DNA of 64,000 nt from Inia geoffrensis (Eukaryota > Chordata > Mammalia > Artiodactyla > Iniidae). Under the pieces are notes generated by a model. The model searched no databases. It saw nothing but the letters and a program-made list of their open reading frames with translations, and was not told the DNA's origin. The first letter of the stretch is position 1, and every line of letters starts with the position of its first letter. The position numbers were made by a program, and so were the translations under genes. This document shows positions 10,270-20,661 of this stretch, one piece after another. The DNA is taken from the NCBI GenBank assembly GCA_036417435.1, contig CM070909.1:5302597-5366596 (forward strand). Reading direction: 5' to 3'.

Positions 10270-11650
10270 CAAGCGTTTGGGAAACAGTTTGGCAGTTCTT
10301 AAAACAGTTAAACATGGAGTTACTATTTGATTCTACTCCTAGGTATTTACCCAAGTTTTGTCCACACAAAACGTGTGTATGAATGTTCTGTTCACATCAG
10401 TACTATTCACAATAGGCAAAAGGTAGAAACAATCCAAATGTCTCTCAGCTGAGGAACGGATAAACAAAATATGGTATATCCATACAACAGAACACTGTTC
10501 AGCCATAACAAGAATAAAGAATTATGGAACAATAAAAAATATATATCTAGTCTCTGTCCCTGGTTCCTGGCACAGAGCTCCTAAAACCCTTGGAATTTCC
10601 TAAGTAATAGGAGAGTCTTTTGTTACGCATAACAAGCCCCTTTCAACCACACCTGAGTTTATGCTAATGAGTTGACTCTTGGTGGGCCCCTAGAAGGCTT
10701 CAGGTTGGGAGTTGGTTGTAAGAAAGACCAATCCATGATTAGAAAGTTGGACCTTTCAGCTCTATCCCCAACATCCAGGGAGGGAAGAGGGGCAGGAGAT
10801 TGAGTTCAATCACCAATGGCTATTGATTTAATCAACCATGTAATGAAACTCCATAGAACCCCCTAAATAATGGGGCTCAGAGAGCTTCTGGATTGATGAA
10901 CACATCAAAGTGCTGGGAGGGTGGTGTGCCCTGAGAGGGCTTCAGGCTCTGGGCCTCCCCTCACCATGCTCGGCCCCATGCACCTCTTCCATTGCCTGGT
11001 CCTGAGCTGGAGCCTTTATAATAAACTGGTTACTCTAAGTGAAGTGCTTTCCTCAGTTCTGTGAGTCAGAGTCATTCTAGCGAATTATCAAACTTAAGGG
11101 GGGGAGTGGTCATGGGAACCCCTGAATTTGTAGTTTCCTGGGCAGAAATGTGGGTAGCCTGAGCACCCCATTTGCAGTTGGTGTCTGAAGTGGGAGCAGT
11201 CTTGTGGGACTGAGCCCTTAATCTGTGGGGTCTGGGGCTCACTCCAGGAGTTAGTGGAAAAACTGAATTGAATTGTAGGGCACCCAGCTGGTGGCAAAGA
11301 ATTGGCTGGTGTCAGGAAGAAAGAACACAGAAGTACTGACACAGGCTACAACATGGATGAACCCTGAAGACATTATGCTAAGTGAAAGAATCCAGACACA
11401 AAAGGTCACATATTGTGTGATTCCATTAATATTAAATGTCCAGAATGGGCCAGTTTCTAGAGACAGAAAGCAAATTAGTGGTCCGTGGGGACTTGGAGGA
11501 GGGGAGAACTGATGGTTAGCAAATACGGGTTTCTGTTTGGAGTGATGAAAAGGTTTGGGCGTGAGATGGTGGGGATGATTGTACAACTCTGTGACTATAC
11601 TGAAACCACTGAATTGTACACTTTAAAAACAAATTAGTAAATAAACCTTT
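10270..11650 (+). mobile_element. L1 3' fragment (sense), split by an LTR-like insert
   Basis: The left part 10270 to about 10520 (GGGAAACAGTTTGGCAGTTC, AATGTCTCTCAGCTGAGGAA, ATATGGTATATCCATACAAC) and the right part from about 11316 to 11650 (ACATGGATGAACCCTGAAGA, CATTATGCTAAGTGAAAGAA, CTGAATTGTACACTTTAAAA) are consecutive in an L1 3' end. No open frame longer than chance remains. Confidence 0.8.
10522..11315 (+). mobile_element. LTR-like insertion inside the L1
   Basis: About 790 bp not belonging to L1. It contains TTCCTGGCACAGAGCTCC, GAAACTCCATAGAACCCCC, GGGCTCAGAGAGCTTCTGG, a TTTATAATAAACTGG poly(A)-signal region near 11017-11031, CTCAGTTCTGTGAGTCAG and GGACTGAGCCCTTAATCTG. This order, with an AATAAA-type signal about two-thirds through, fits a solitary endogenous retroviral LTR; I cannot name the family. 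No internal viral coding region is present. Exact ends are uncertain. Confidence 0.6.
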
Positions 11651-11659
11651 GATTAAAAA

Positions 11660-13019
11660 AGCAAGAGAAAGGCGTGTAACCCAGCTACACAGGAGAAGCT
11701 ATCACACTGGTGGCCCCTGCACAAAACAATGCGCTGTGAGGAGCTATGATGACAGGCAGGAGAGATGACAGCTTCCGGTCAAGTGGAAGTGACTTCAAAA
11801 TAGCTGATTCCATAACAGTGGCTATTTTCAGGCTATTGCTTTTGCTTAGCCTAATACAGAAACCAAGTATTTCTATCTTAACCACATAGCCAAATCCTTC
11901 CTTGCTGACTCTTAACATTTATATTCTTTTTATCTTATATCGCTGGTCACAAGAAATCATTTGTTATCTTTGACTAAAAAAAAAAAAAAAAAAAAGAAGA
12001 AGAGATATCAAAAGACTAAGGTTGCTGTATTAGCCTGTGTTCTTCCTGGAAAGCAAGGATTGAGACCAAGCTTTGAGTAAAAGCATTGGAGCTGGCGGGG
12101 AATAGGTGGGCAGTAATCTCACGGAACTGGGGAAAGTAAAACAGGAAAGGAGGGAAAACCAGTACAAAGGTGTGTTTTCATAAGGGTTGTTGTAGGAAAC
12201 TGAGTCTCCGTCTCTTGAGGACTTTCTGAGGAGCCACGTTGAATGGCCTCAGAAGTATCCACCCTAGATCGGGAAGGACTGGTTCTTGATCCCATTGGTC
12301 AAGGGTCTCCCCACAGGGCACTGACTCCCCTGCACTTCTGGGTTGTGAGTGGGTGAATGCTGAGTGGATTCTGCAGGTACCCCTCACCTCAGTCTCTGAG
12401 TTCTGGGGCAGAATACAAGAACTGCGCCTGAGAAAAGGTGGTGGTTTCTCCATGGGACTGACACCATCGGCTCCCCTGGGGCTCAGGACTTCAGATTTGG
12501 ACTGGAGCTGCATCACCAGCTCTCCATGGCCTCCATCTTGCTGACAGCACATTGTGAGACTTCTCAGCCTGACACTGCATTAGAGGACATTGGATGCACG
12601 TAAAATCATGCCTAATGCAGATGCTTAACCTGACATTAAGAGAGTCATAATGAGCTGTGCAGCTACCGAGAGATCATAGGAGCCCCTTCCTTGGTCTCCT
12701 AGACTGTTCCTCTGGGGACAGCTAAGTACCATGTTGTGAGGACACTCAAGCAGCCCTACAGAGAAAACCTAAGAAGATCTAAGGCTTCCTGCCAACAGCC
12801 AGCACCAATTTTCTGAGAAGGTGTAGCTACAGAGAAGGTGTAGTCTAGGAAATAAGCCCTCACCAAACACTGTGAAAAATAAGTTTATGTAGTTTGTAAG
12901 AAAAAAAGTTGGGAGGCTGGAGCAAAAGGTAGCCAATTAATAATTTTTAAAAAATTATACCACCTTAACTTTACACAGTGTTAATGTCAAATACATTTCA
13001 ATTTAAAAATGCATACAAA
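11660..13019. other. Unassigned non-coding region with an A-run
   Basis: Nothing coding was recognised. An A-run of about 20 lies near 11976-11995. The segment 12020-12880 has the texture of an old LTR or MER element but I could not match it. The tail before 13020 (CACCTTAACTTTACACAGTG) resembles an L1 3' terminus. Confidence 0.4.
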
Positions 13020-13020
13020 G

Positions 13021-13367
13021 GGACTTCCCTCGTGGCACAGTGGTTAAGAATCCGCCTGCCAATTCAGGGGACACGGGTTCGATCCCTGGTCCGGGAGGAT
13101 CCCACATGCCATGGAGCAACTAAGCCCGTGTGCCACAACTACTGAGCCTGTGCTCTAGAGCCCACAAGCCACAACTACTGAGCCCTCGTGCCACAACTAC
13201 TGAAGTCCTCGCGCCTAGAGCCCGTGCTCCGCAACAAGAGAAGCCACCGCAATGAGAAGCTCGCGCACCACAACGAAGAATAGCCCCCGCTCGCCACAAC
13301 TAGAGAAAGCCGCACGCAGCAACGAAGACCCAACACAGCCAAAAATGAATAAATAAAATTTTTTAAA
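13021..13367 (+). mobile_element. CHR-type SINE, long form
   Basis: GGGACTTCCCTCGTGGCACA, B box GGTTCGATCCC, repeated CACAACTACTGAGCC segments, CACAGCC and an AATAAATAAA tail. No convincing target duplication was found. Confidence 0.9.
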
Positions 13368-13627
13368 TGTGTGAAAAAATATATAGGCAATGAAAGTTAA
13401 GAGATCAATACAAGATGGAATTGTTTCAGGCTGAAGAAGTAGGGAATCATGAAAGAGGCAAAGCTTAGACTTGTAATATTAACATAGTTCCATATAATAT
13501 CTGGTTTCATTATTGTATTTACTTAAATATATTTTGTTTATATATTGCTTACAATTTAAGTAATTCTCACTTTCCTTATCTTAGCAGGAAACTTAAAAAC
13601 ATGTAAACATAAAAGAGAATAAGACTG

Positions 13628-14915
13628 GGGAAAGATAGTCTTTTCAACAAATGGTGCTGGGAAAACGAGATATTTACATGCATGAAGTTGGATCTTTACT
13701 TCACACCATACACAAAAACTAACTTGAAATGCATGAAAGACCTAAACATATGTACTAAAACTATAATGCTCTTAGAAGAAAACACAGGGAAAATTTTCCC
13801 GACATTGGATTCAGCAATGATTTGGCACCTGACAACAAAAGTACAGGCAAGAAAAGAAAAAGTAAATAAATTGGACTTGATCAAAATTCAAAACATTTGT
13901 GCATCCAAGAATACTACCAAGAGAGTGAGAAGACAGCCTATAGAATGGGGGAAAATATTTGCAAATCATATATCAGATAAGGAATTAGTATCCAGAATAT
14001 ATAAAGAACTCCTACATTTCAATAACCAAAAAAACACACTACTCAATACAAAAATGGGCAAAAGACTTGCATAGACATTTCTTCAAAGCAGATATTCAGA
14101 TGGCCAATAAGCACATAAAAAGATGCTCAACATCACCAGTCATTAGGAAAAAGCAAATCACGACCACAATGAGATGCCACTTCACATCCATTAGAATGGC
14201 TATTATACATAATTTTTAAAAAAAAACGCAAGTGACAAATGTTGGTAAGGATGTGGAGAAATTGAAACCCTAGTGCACTGCTGATGGGAATGTAAAATAG
14301 TGCATCCACTATGGAAAACAGTTTGACAGTTCCTCAAAAGCTACACATAGTATTACCATATGATCTAGCAATTCCACTTCTGGGTATATACCCAAAGGAA
14401 TTGAAAGCAGGAACTGAGATATTTTACACCCATGTCCATAGAAGAATCATTCACCACAGTCAAAAGGTAGACACAACCACAAGTTCCAAGGATGAATGGA
14501 TAAAAAAAAAAGTGGTCCATCCACGCTTTGGAATATTATTCAGTCCTAAAAAGGAAGGAAGCTCTGACACATGCTACAACATGGATGCACCTTGAAGACA
14601 TTACACTATGTGAACTAAGACAGACACAAAAGAACAAATACCGTATGCTTCTGCTTATATGAGGTACCTAGAATAGGCACATTCATAGGGACAGAAAGCA
14701 GATCCAAGGTTACCAAGGTGTGGGGCGGGAGGTATGTGGTTATTGCTTAGTGGGTACAGAGTTTCTGCATGGGGTCACAAAAAAGTTTTGGAAACAGATA
14801 TTGGTGATGGTTGCACAACACTGTGAATGTAATTAATTACCACTGAATTACATATTAAAAATGGTTAAAATGGTAAATTTTATGTTACATGTATTTTACC
14901 ACAATAAAAAAAAAA
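13628..14915 (+). mobile_element. L1 fragment: ORF2 C-terminal region and 3' UTR, sense
   Basis: About 1.3 kb of L1 starting at TTCAACAAATGGTGCTGGGA and ending at ACCACAATAAAAAAAAA. Two open segments survive, 13682-14074 and 14311-14595, the second carrying the conserved ORF2p C-terminal AIPLLGIYPKEL. Frameshifts and stops between them make it a dead copy. A GGAA-rich tract follows at 14921-14960. Confidence 0.88.
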
Positions 14916-14920
14916 GTGCC

Positions 14921-15924
14921 AAAAGGAAGGAAGGAAGAGAGGGAAGGAGGGAGGGAGGAACAGAATGATGTCGAAAGTTCTTCAGAGGGACCCCTTCAGC
15001 AACATCCAGGGCAAACTGGTAACGTCCTAAATTGATAAAACAATTTTTAGGGGCCTCTGGAATCGGCAATAAGGCAAACTGGATGAGCAGGACAGGTGAC
15101 TGTCACCTGTGTGTCAAGTGGGGCATCTACAGCTGCCGTGCCTGGTAGTGACAATGCTTTGAGAAAAGCAGCTTCACGTTGGGCGGTTGGCTAGGGTAAC
15201 TCTGAAATCGAGCCCCTTCGAGGTTGAGCTTTCCTCTTGACCTCTTTGTTTGGCTGCTCTTTCGTTGCAGTGAGCCAAGACCAAGGCCAGATCCCCACCT
15301 GGCAGCCAGGATTCAGGAATGTCTCTTCAGCTTCTGCCACCGGCTGCGATTGATCCTGCTGTGTTATCTTTGCTTTTAAAACATCAGTCTTTGAGCCCTT
15401 CTAGGCACTTTTTGCCAGAGGTGCTGAATGGGCTTCAGAACTGTTGTTCTTGTTCTTCCTGTTTCGCACCTGCTATTGTGACTGCCCTCCGAGAGTCACA
15501 GCAAATGGGCCTTTCTTGCAGTTTCCTTTGACCTTGGCGTACGACCTGCTCCAGCTGGTGTGCGGCCAGGAATCCAGGCGTTCTCTCCACTCTCTTCCGC
15601 ATTCTGCCTTCAGACTATCTTTGTTGGACACAAGAAGTGCCTGTCCTGTCCTCACAGCCACCACACGTCCAGCCCCGTGGTGGGCATTCCTGCATGTGGC
15701 ACTATTTCCCCTGAGAACTTCCTGCTCGCTCTTTTCCGTGATTCTTCAAGGCTTTGTCTTTCGTATCCCGTGGGGGGATTTAGCTCTCTCTTTCAAAGGC
15801 TTACGCTGGGCAGCAGCAGATCTATGACTATTTTCAGAGAACTGTGTACATGAGAAAAGGTCTGAGAATGTTCTCTTAAATGCTCTCTTGATGAAATTTA
15901 ATTTTGACATTTTGCCACATGAAA
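14921..15924. other. Unassigned; GGAA-rich tract then unique-looking sequence
   Basis: 14921-14960 is a short GGAA/GGGA repeat. From about 15000 to 15850 I see no repeat family or exon. The open frames at 15444-15827 and 15560-15853 are in overlapping frames and have no recognisable domain. Confidence 0.4.
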
Positions 15925-18650
15925 GTTTTTTTTTTTAATTGTAAAATACACCATACATAAAATTTACCATCTTAAGCCTTTTTAAGTGTGCAGTTCAGTA
16001 GTGTTGAGTATATTCACATTGTTGTGCAACCAAGCCCCAGAACCCTTTTCGTCTTGTAAAACTGAAACTCTGTCCCAATTAAACAGAAACTCCCCTTCCC
16101 CCTCCTCCACCCAGCCCCTGGTACCACCACTCTACTTTCAGTCTCTGTGAATCTCTGACTAGTCTGTACCTCATATAAGTGGAATCGTGCAATATTTGTC
16201 TTTTGGTGTCTGGCTTATTTCATTAGCATAACACTTGCAAGGTTCACCCACATTGTAGGATGTGTAAGAATCTCCTTCCTTTTTAAGGCTGAATAATATT
16301 CCATTGTGCATATACACCACATTTTGCTTATCTATTCATCCGTTGATGGATTTTTAAGGCTGAATAATATTCCATTGTGCATATACACCACATTTTGCTT
16401 ATCTATTCATCCGTTGATGGATTTTTAAGGCTGAATAATATTCCATTGTGCATATACACCACATTTTGCTTATCTATTCATCCGTTGATGGATTTTTAAG
16501 GCTGAATAATATTCCATTGTGCATATACACCACATTTTGCTTATCTATTCATCCGTTGATGGATTTTTAAGGCTGAATAATATTCCATTGTGCATATACA
16601 CCACATTTTGCTTATCTATTCATCCGTTGATGGATTTTTAAGGCTGAATAATATTCCATTGTGCATATACACCACATTTTGCTTATCTATTCATCCGTTG
16701 ATGGATTTTTAAGGCTGAATAATATTCCATTGTGCATATACACCACATTTTGCTTATCTATTCATCCGTTGATGGATTTTTAAGGCTGAATAATATTCCA
16801 TTGTGCATATACACCACATTTTGCTTATCTATTCATCCGTTGATGGATTTTTAAGGCTGAATAATATTCCATTGTGCATATACACCACATTTTGCTTATC
16901 TATTCATCCGTTGATGGATTTTTAAGGCTGAATAATATTCCATTGTGCATATACACCACATTTTGCTTATCTATTCATCCGTTGATGGATTTTTAAGGCT
17001 GAATAATATTCCATTGTGCATATACACCACATTTTGCCTATCTATTCATCCGTTGATGGATTTTTAAGGCTGAATAATATTCCATTGTGCATATACACCA
17101 CATTTTGCCTATCTATTCATCCGTTGATGGATTTTTAAGGCTGAATAATATTCCATTGTGCATATACACCACATTTTGCCTATCTATTCATCCGTTGATG
17201 GATTTTTAAGGCTGAATAATATTCCATTGTGCATATACACCACATTTTGCTTATCTATTCATCCGTTGATGGATTTTTAAGGCTGAATAATATTCCATTG
17301 TGCATATACACCACATTTTGCCTATCTATTCATCCGTTGATGGATTTTTAAGGCTGAATAATATTCCATTGTGCATATACACCACATTTTGCTTATCTAT
17401 TCATCCGTTGATGGATTTTTAAGGCTGAATAATATTCCATTGTGCATATACACCACATTTTGCTTATCTATTCATCCGTTGATGGATTTTTAAGGCTGAA
17501 TAATATTCCATTGTGCATATACACCACATTTTGCCTATCTATTCATCCGTTGATGGATTTTTAAGGCTGAATAATATTCCATTGTGCATATACACCACAT
17601 TTTGCCTATCTATTCATCCGTTGATGGATTTTTAAGGCTGAATAATATTCCATTGTGCATATACACCACATTTTGCTTATCTATTCATCCGTTGATGGAT
17701 TTTTAAGGCTGAATAATATTCCATTGTGCATATACACCACATTTTGCTTATCTATTCATCCGTTGATGGATTTTTAAGGCTGAATAATATTCCATTGTGC
17801 ATATACACCACATTTTGCTTATCTATTCATCCGTTGATGGATTTTTAAGGCTGAATAATATTCCATTGTGCATATACACCACATTTTGCTTATCTATTCA
17901 TCCGTTGATGGATTTTTAAGGCTGAATAATATTCCATTGTGCATATACACCACATTTTGCTTATCTATTCATCCGTTGATGGATTTTTAAGGCTGAATAA
18001 TATTCCATTGTGCATATACACCACATTTTGCTTATCTATTCATCCGTTGATGGATTTTTAAGGCTGAATAATATTCCATTGTGCATATACACCACATTTT
18101 GCTTATCTATTCATCCGTTGATGGATTTTTAAGGCTGAATAATATTCCATTGTGCATATACACCACATTTTGCTTATCTATTCATCCGTTGATGGATTTT
18201 TAAGGCTGAATAATATTCCATTGTGCATATACACCACATTTTGCTTATCTATTCATCCGTTGATGGATTTTTAAGGCTGAATAATATTCCATTGTGCATA
18301 TACACCACATTTTGCTTATCTATTCATCCGTTGATGGATTTTTAAGGCTGAATAATATTCCATTGTGCATATACACCACATTTTGCTTATCTATTCATCC
18401 GTTGATGGATTTTTAAGGCTGAATAATATTCCATTGTGCATATACACCACATTTTGCTTATCTATCTATTCATCCGTTGATGGATTTTGGGTTGTTTCCA
18501 CCTTTTGGCTGTCATGAACAATGCTGCTATGAACACGGTTGTATAAATACTTTTCATTGCTTTTGGGTATATACCCAGAAGCAGGATTGCTGGATCATAT
18601 GGTAATTCTATTTTTAATTTTTTTTAGGAACTGCTATACTGTTACATAAA
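15925..18650 (-). mobile_element. L1M-type 3' end, antisense, host of the 71-bp array
   Basis: The left flank (AAATTTACCATCTTAAGCC, GTGCAGTTCAGTAGTGTTGA, CCTCATATAAGTGGAATCGT) and right flank (GGGTTGTTTCCACCTTTTGG, CAATGCTGCTATGAACACGG, GGGTATATACCCAGAAGCAG, CTGGATCATATGGTAATTC) are the two sides of an antisense L1 3' region. The related copy at 59.9-61.8 kb has the same order. Without the expanded array this L1 is only about 590 bp. Confidence 0.88.
16280..18484. repeat. 71-bp minisatellite, 31 copies, derived from L1
   Basis: Unit starts fall at 16280 + 71n for n = 0 to 30. Each unit begins TTTTTAAGGCTGAATAATAT and ends TCATCCGTTGATGGA. I see only one internal site that varies, unit base 49 (T, or C in copies 11, 12, 13, 15, 18 and 19), plus a 4-bp TCTA duplication in the last copy. 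The unit equals a piece of ordinary L1 sequence present once at about 60271-60335. The uniformity indicates a very recent expansion or strong homogenisation, so length polymorphism is likely. 71 is not a multiple of 3 and no long frame is open. Confidence 0.97.
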
Positions 18651-19302
18651 AGTTTTAGAGGATAACAAAGTCACCCAGAAATGATCAATGGAGGAGACTG
18701 GATTAAAGTAATGCAAGATCATATCTTTGGCATCTTTAAAATTCATCATCAATATTTTCTTTGTCCTTGGCTTTTCTGTAGACCCGTCCCTTGCCTTTCA
18801 GTTTAGCCTACAGAGTGAAGATGGTACAGTTCTCTGAGTACCCAAGGCCTCTGGTAACAGTCTCAGTTTGCTGGAGAGTGCCTTTGGGATCCACAGCAGA
18901 GGAGGAAGGAGGAGTGAGTAGAAGGAGGAGTTGAGCTGCCATGCAGGCGTGATGGCAGGTGTGACAGCAGCCTCACCCAGCCCCACAGGGAGCTCAGGCT
19001 CCAAAATGGCTCATCATGTAATTCCGTGTCGGGCCGAAACAGCGGAGTCTTTATACCCTCCTTGGTCACTGAATATGGGCTGCCTTGGAAAGGACACAAC
19101 ATTGAGCTAGGGAACCCTTTGCAGCTGAGGCGAGTTCTGGAGCCAGCAGCTGTCAGCCACATTCCAGCAGCTGGGGCCACACGTCCATCCTTGAAGGGGA
19201 GTTGTGCAGCAGATCACCATGTCCACCACAGTAGTTTCTGGGAAAGACTGCTGAGGAAAGCTTCAGAAGTATAGAAGGTCATGGTCCACAGGCACCAGCG
19301 GG
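18651..19302. other. Unassigned sequence
   Basis: No coding exon or named repeat seen. An open frame of about 105 codons on the minus strand (18863-19180) overlaps others and has no recognisable domain. Confidence 0.4.
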
Positions 19303-19314
19303 AATGTGGCCATG

Positions 19315-19704
19315 CTACCATATGATATCACTTATATGTGGAATCTAAAATATGACACAAATGAACTTATCTATAAAACAGACCCACAGACATAGAGAAC
19401 AGACTTGTGCTTGCCAAGCAGGGAGTGAAGGGGTTGGGGGAGGGAAGGATTGGGAGTTTGGGATTAGCAGATGAAAACTATTATACATAGAATGGATAAA
19501 AAACAAGGTCTTGGGGCTTCCCTGGTGGTGCAGTAGTTGAGAGTCCGCCTGCCAATGCAGGGGACACAGGTTCGTGTCCCGTTCCAGGAAGACCCCACAT
19601 GCTGCGGAGCGGCTAGGCCCGTGAGCCATGGATGCTGAGCCTGTGCATCCGGAGCCTGTTGCTCTGCAACGGGAGAGGCCACAACAGTGAGAGGCCCGTG
19701 TACT

Positions 19705-19739
<35 letters not shown>

Positions 19740-19914
19740 AAGGTCTTACTGTATAGCACAGGGAACTATGTTCAATATCCTGTGATAAACCATAATATAA
19801 AAGAATATGAAAAAGAATGAATATATATATGTATAACTGAATCACCCTGCTGTGCAGATGAAATTAACGCAACATTGTAAATCAATTCTACTTCAATAAA
19901 AATACATTTTTGAA
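19315..19914 (+). mobile_element. L1 3' end, cetartiodactyl type, 5'-truncated, with target duplication
   Basis: From ATATCACTTATATGTGGAAT through GTATAGCACAGGGAACTATG and AACATTGTAAATCAATTCTA to TTCAATAAAAATAC. The target duplication AATGTGGCC(A/G)TG is at 19303-19314 and 19915-19926. A short-form SINE sits inside it at 19514-19737. Confidence 0.92.
19514..19737 (+). mobile_element. CHR-type SINE, short form, nested in L1
   Basis: GGGGCTTCCCTGGTGGTGCA through GGAGAGGCCACAACAGTGAG to a long A-run. AACAAGGTCTT occurs on both sides (about 19503-19513 and 19738-19748), and removing the SINE restores the L1 3' UTR. It is younger than the L1. Confidence 0.94.
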
Positions 19915-19974
19915 AATGTGGCCGTGTTAGTACAAAGCAGGTCATTCGCTGTGAGTAGGAGGGTCTGTGTGTGG

Positions 19975-20165
19975 TGGTGAAGAGTACAGACCACCTGGGT
20001 GGGAATCCTTGGTTCTGTCCTTCCCAGCTGGGTGACCTTGGTCAGGTTATTAACATCCCTGTGCTTTAGTTTCCTCCTGTGACGAGGGGTCATACTAGAA
20101 TCTGTCTCATATAAGCGCTTACCATCGTGTCACACCCATAACAAGCACCGTATGTGTAACTTTTC
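19975..20165 (+). mobile_element. MIR SINE
   Basis: Diverged MIR in sense orientation: CTGGGTGACCTTGGTCAGG, ATCCCTGTGCTTTAGTTTCC, then AAGCGCTTACC. Confidence 0.75.
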
Positions 20166-20301
20166 ACAGATATACGGAGTTTCATGAAAGCTCTGAAAGA
20201 AGATAGGGGCTTTAGAACCTATAGAATCCACGGGAAACTGGAAGGAAGGTGAGGATTCAGAGAGCTAGGTGCAAAATGAGCAATGAGGATGAACAAGGCA
20301 G

Positions 20302-20648
20302 GGACTTCCCTGGTGGCGCAGTGGTTAAGAATCCGCCTGCCACTGTAGGGGACACGGGTTCGAGCCCTGGTCCGGGAAGATCCCACATGCTGCAGAGCAA
20401 CTAAGCCCGTGCGCCACAACGACTGAGCCTGTGCTCTAGAGCCCGCCAGCCACAACTACTAAAGCCTACGTGCCACAACTGCCGAAGCCCACACACCTAG
20501 AGCCCGTGCTCTGCAACGAGAGGCCACCACAATGAGAAGGCCGCGCACCGCAATGAAGAGTAGCCCCGGCTCACCACAACTAGAGAAAGCCCGCACGCAG
20601 CAACTAAGACCCAACGCAGCCAAAAATTAATTAATTAATTTTAAAAAA
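20302..20648 (+). mobile_element. CHR-type SINE, long form, complete
   Basis: GGACTTCCCTGGTGGCGCAG to CGCAGCC with an ATTAATTAATT tail. The 13-bp target duplication ATGAACAAGGCAG is exact at 20289-20301 and 20649-20661. Confidence 0.95.
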
Positions 20649-20661
20649 ATGAACAAGGCAG

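Noticed and set aside
16280..18484. CRISPR-like array
   Set aside because: The repeats are head-to-tail with no variable spacers, in mammalian DNA, and the unit is an L1 segment.
16280..18484. Centromeric or classical satellite
   Set aside because: It is embedded in and flanked by one L1 copy, and its unit matches that L1, so it is a local expansion.
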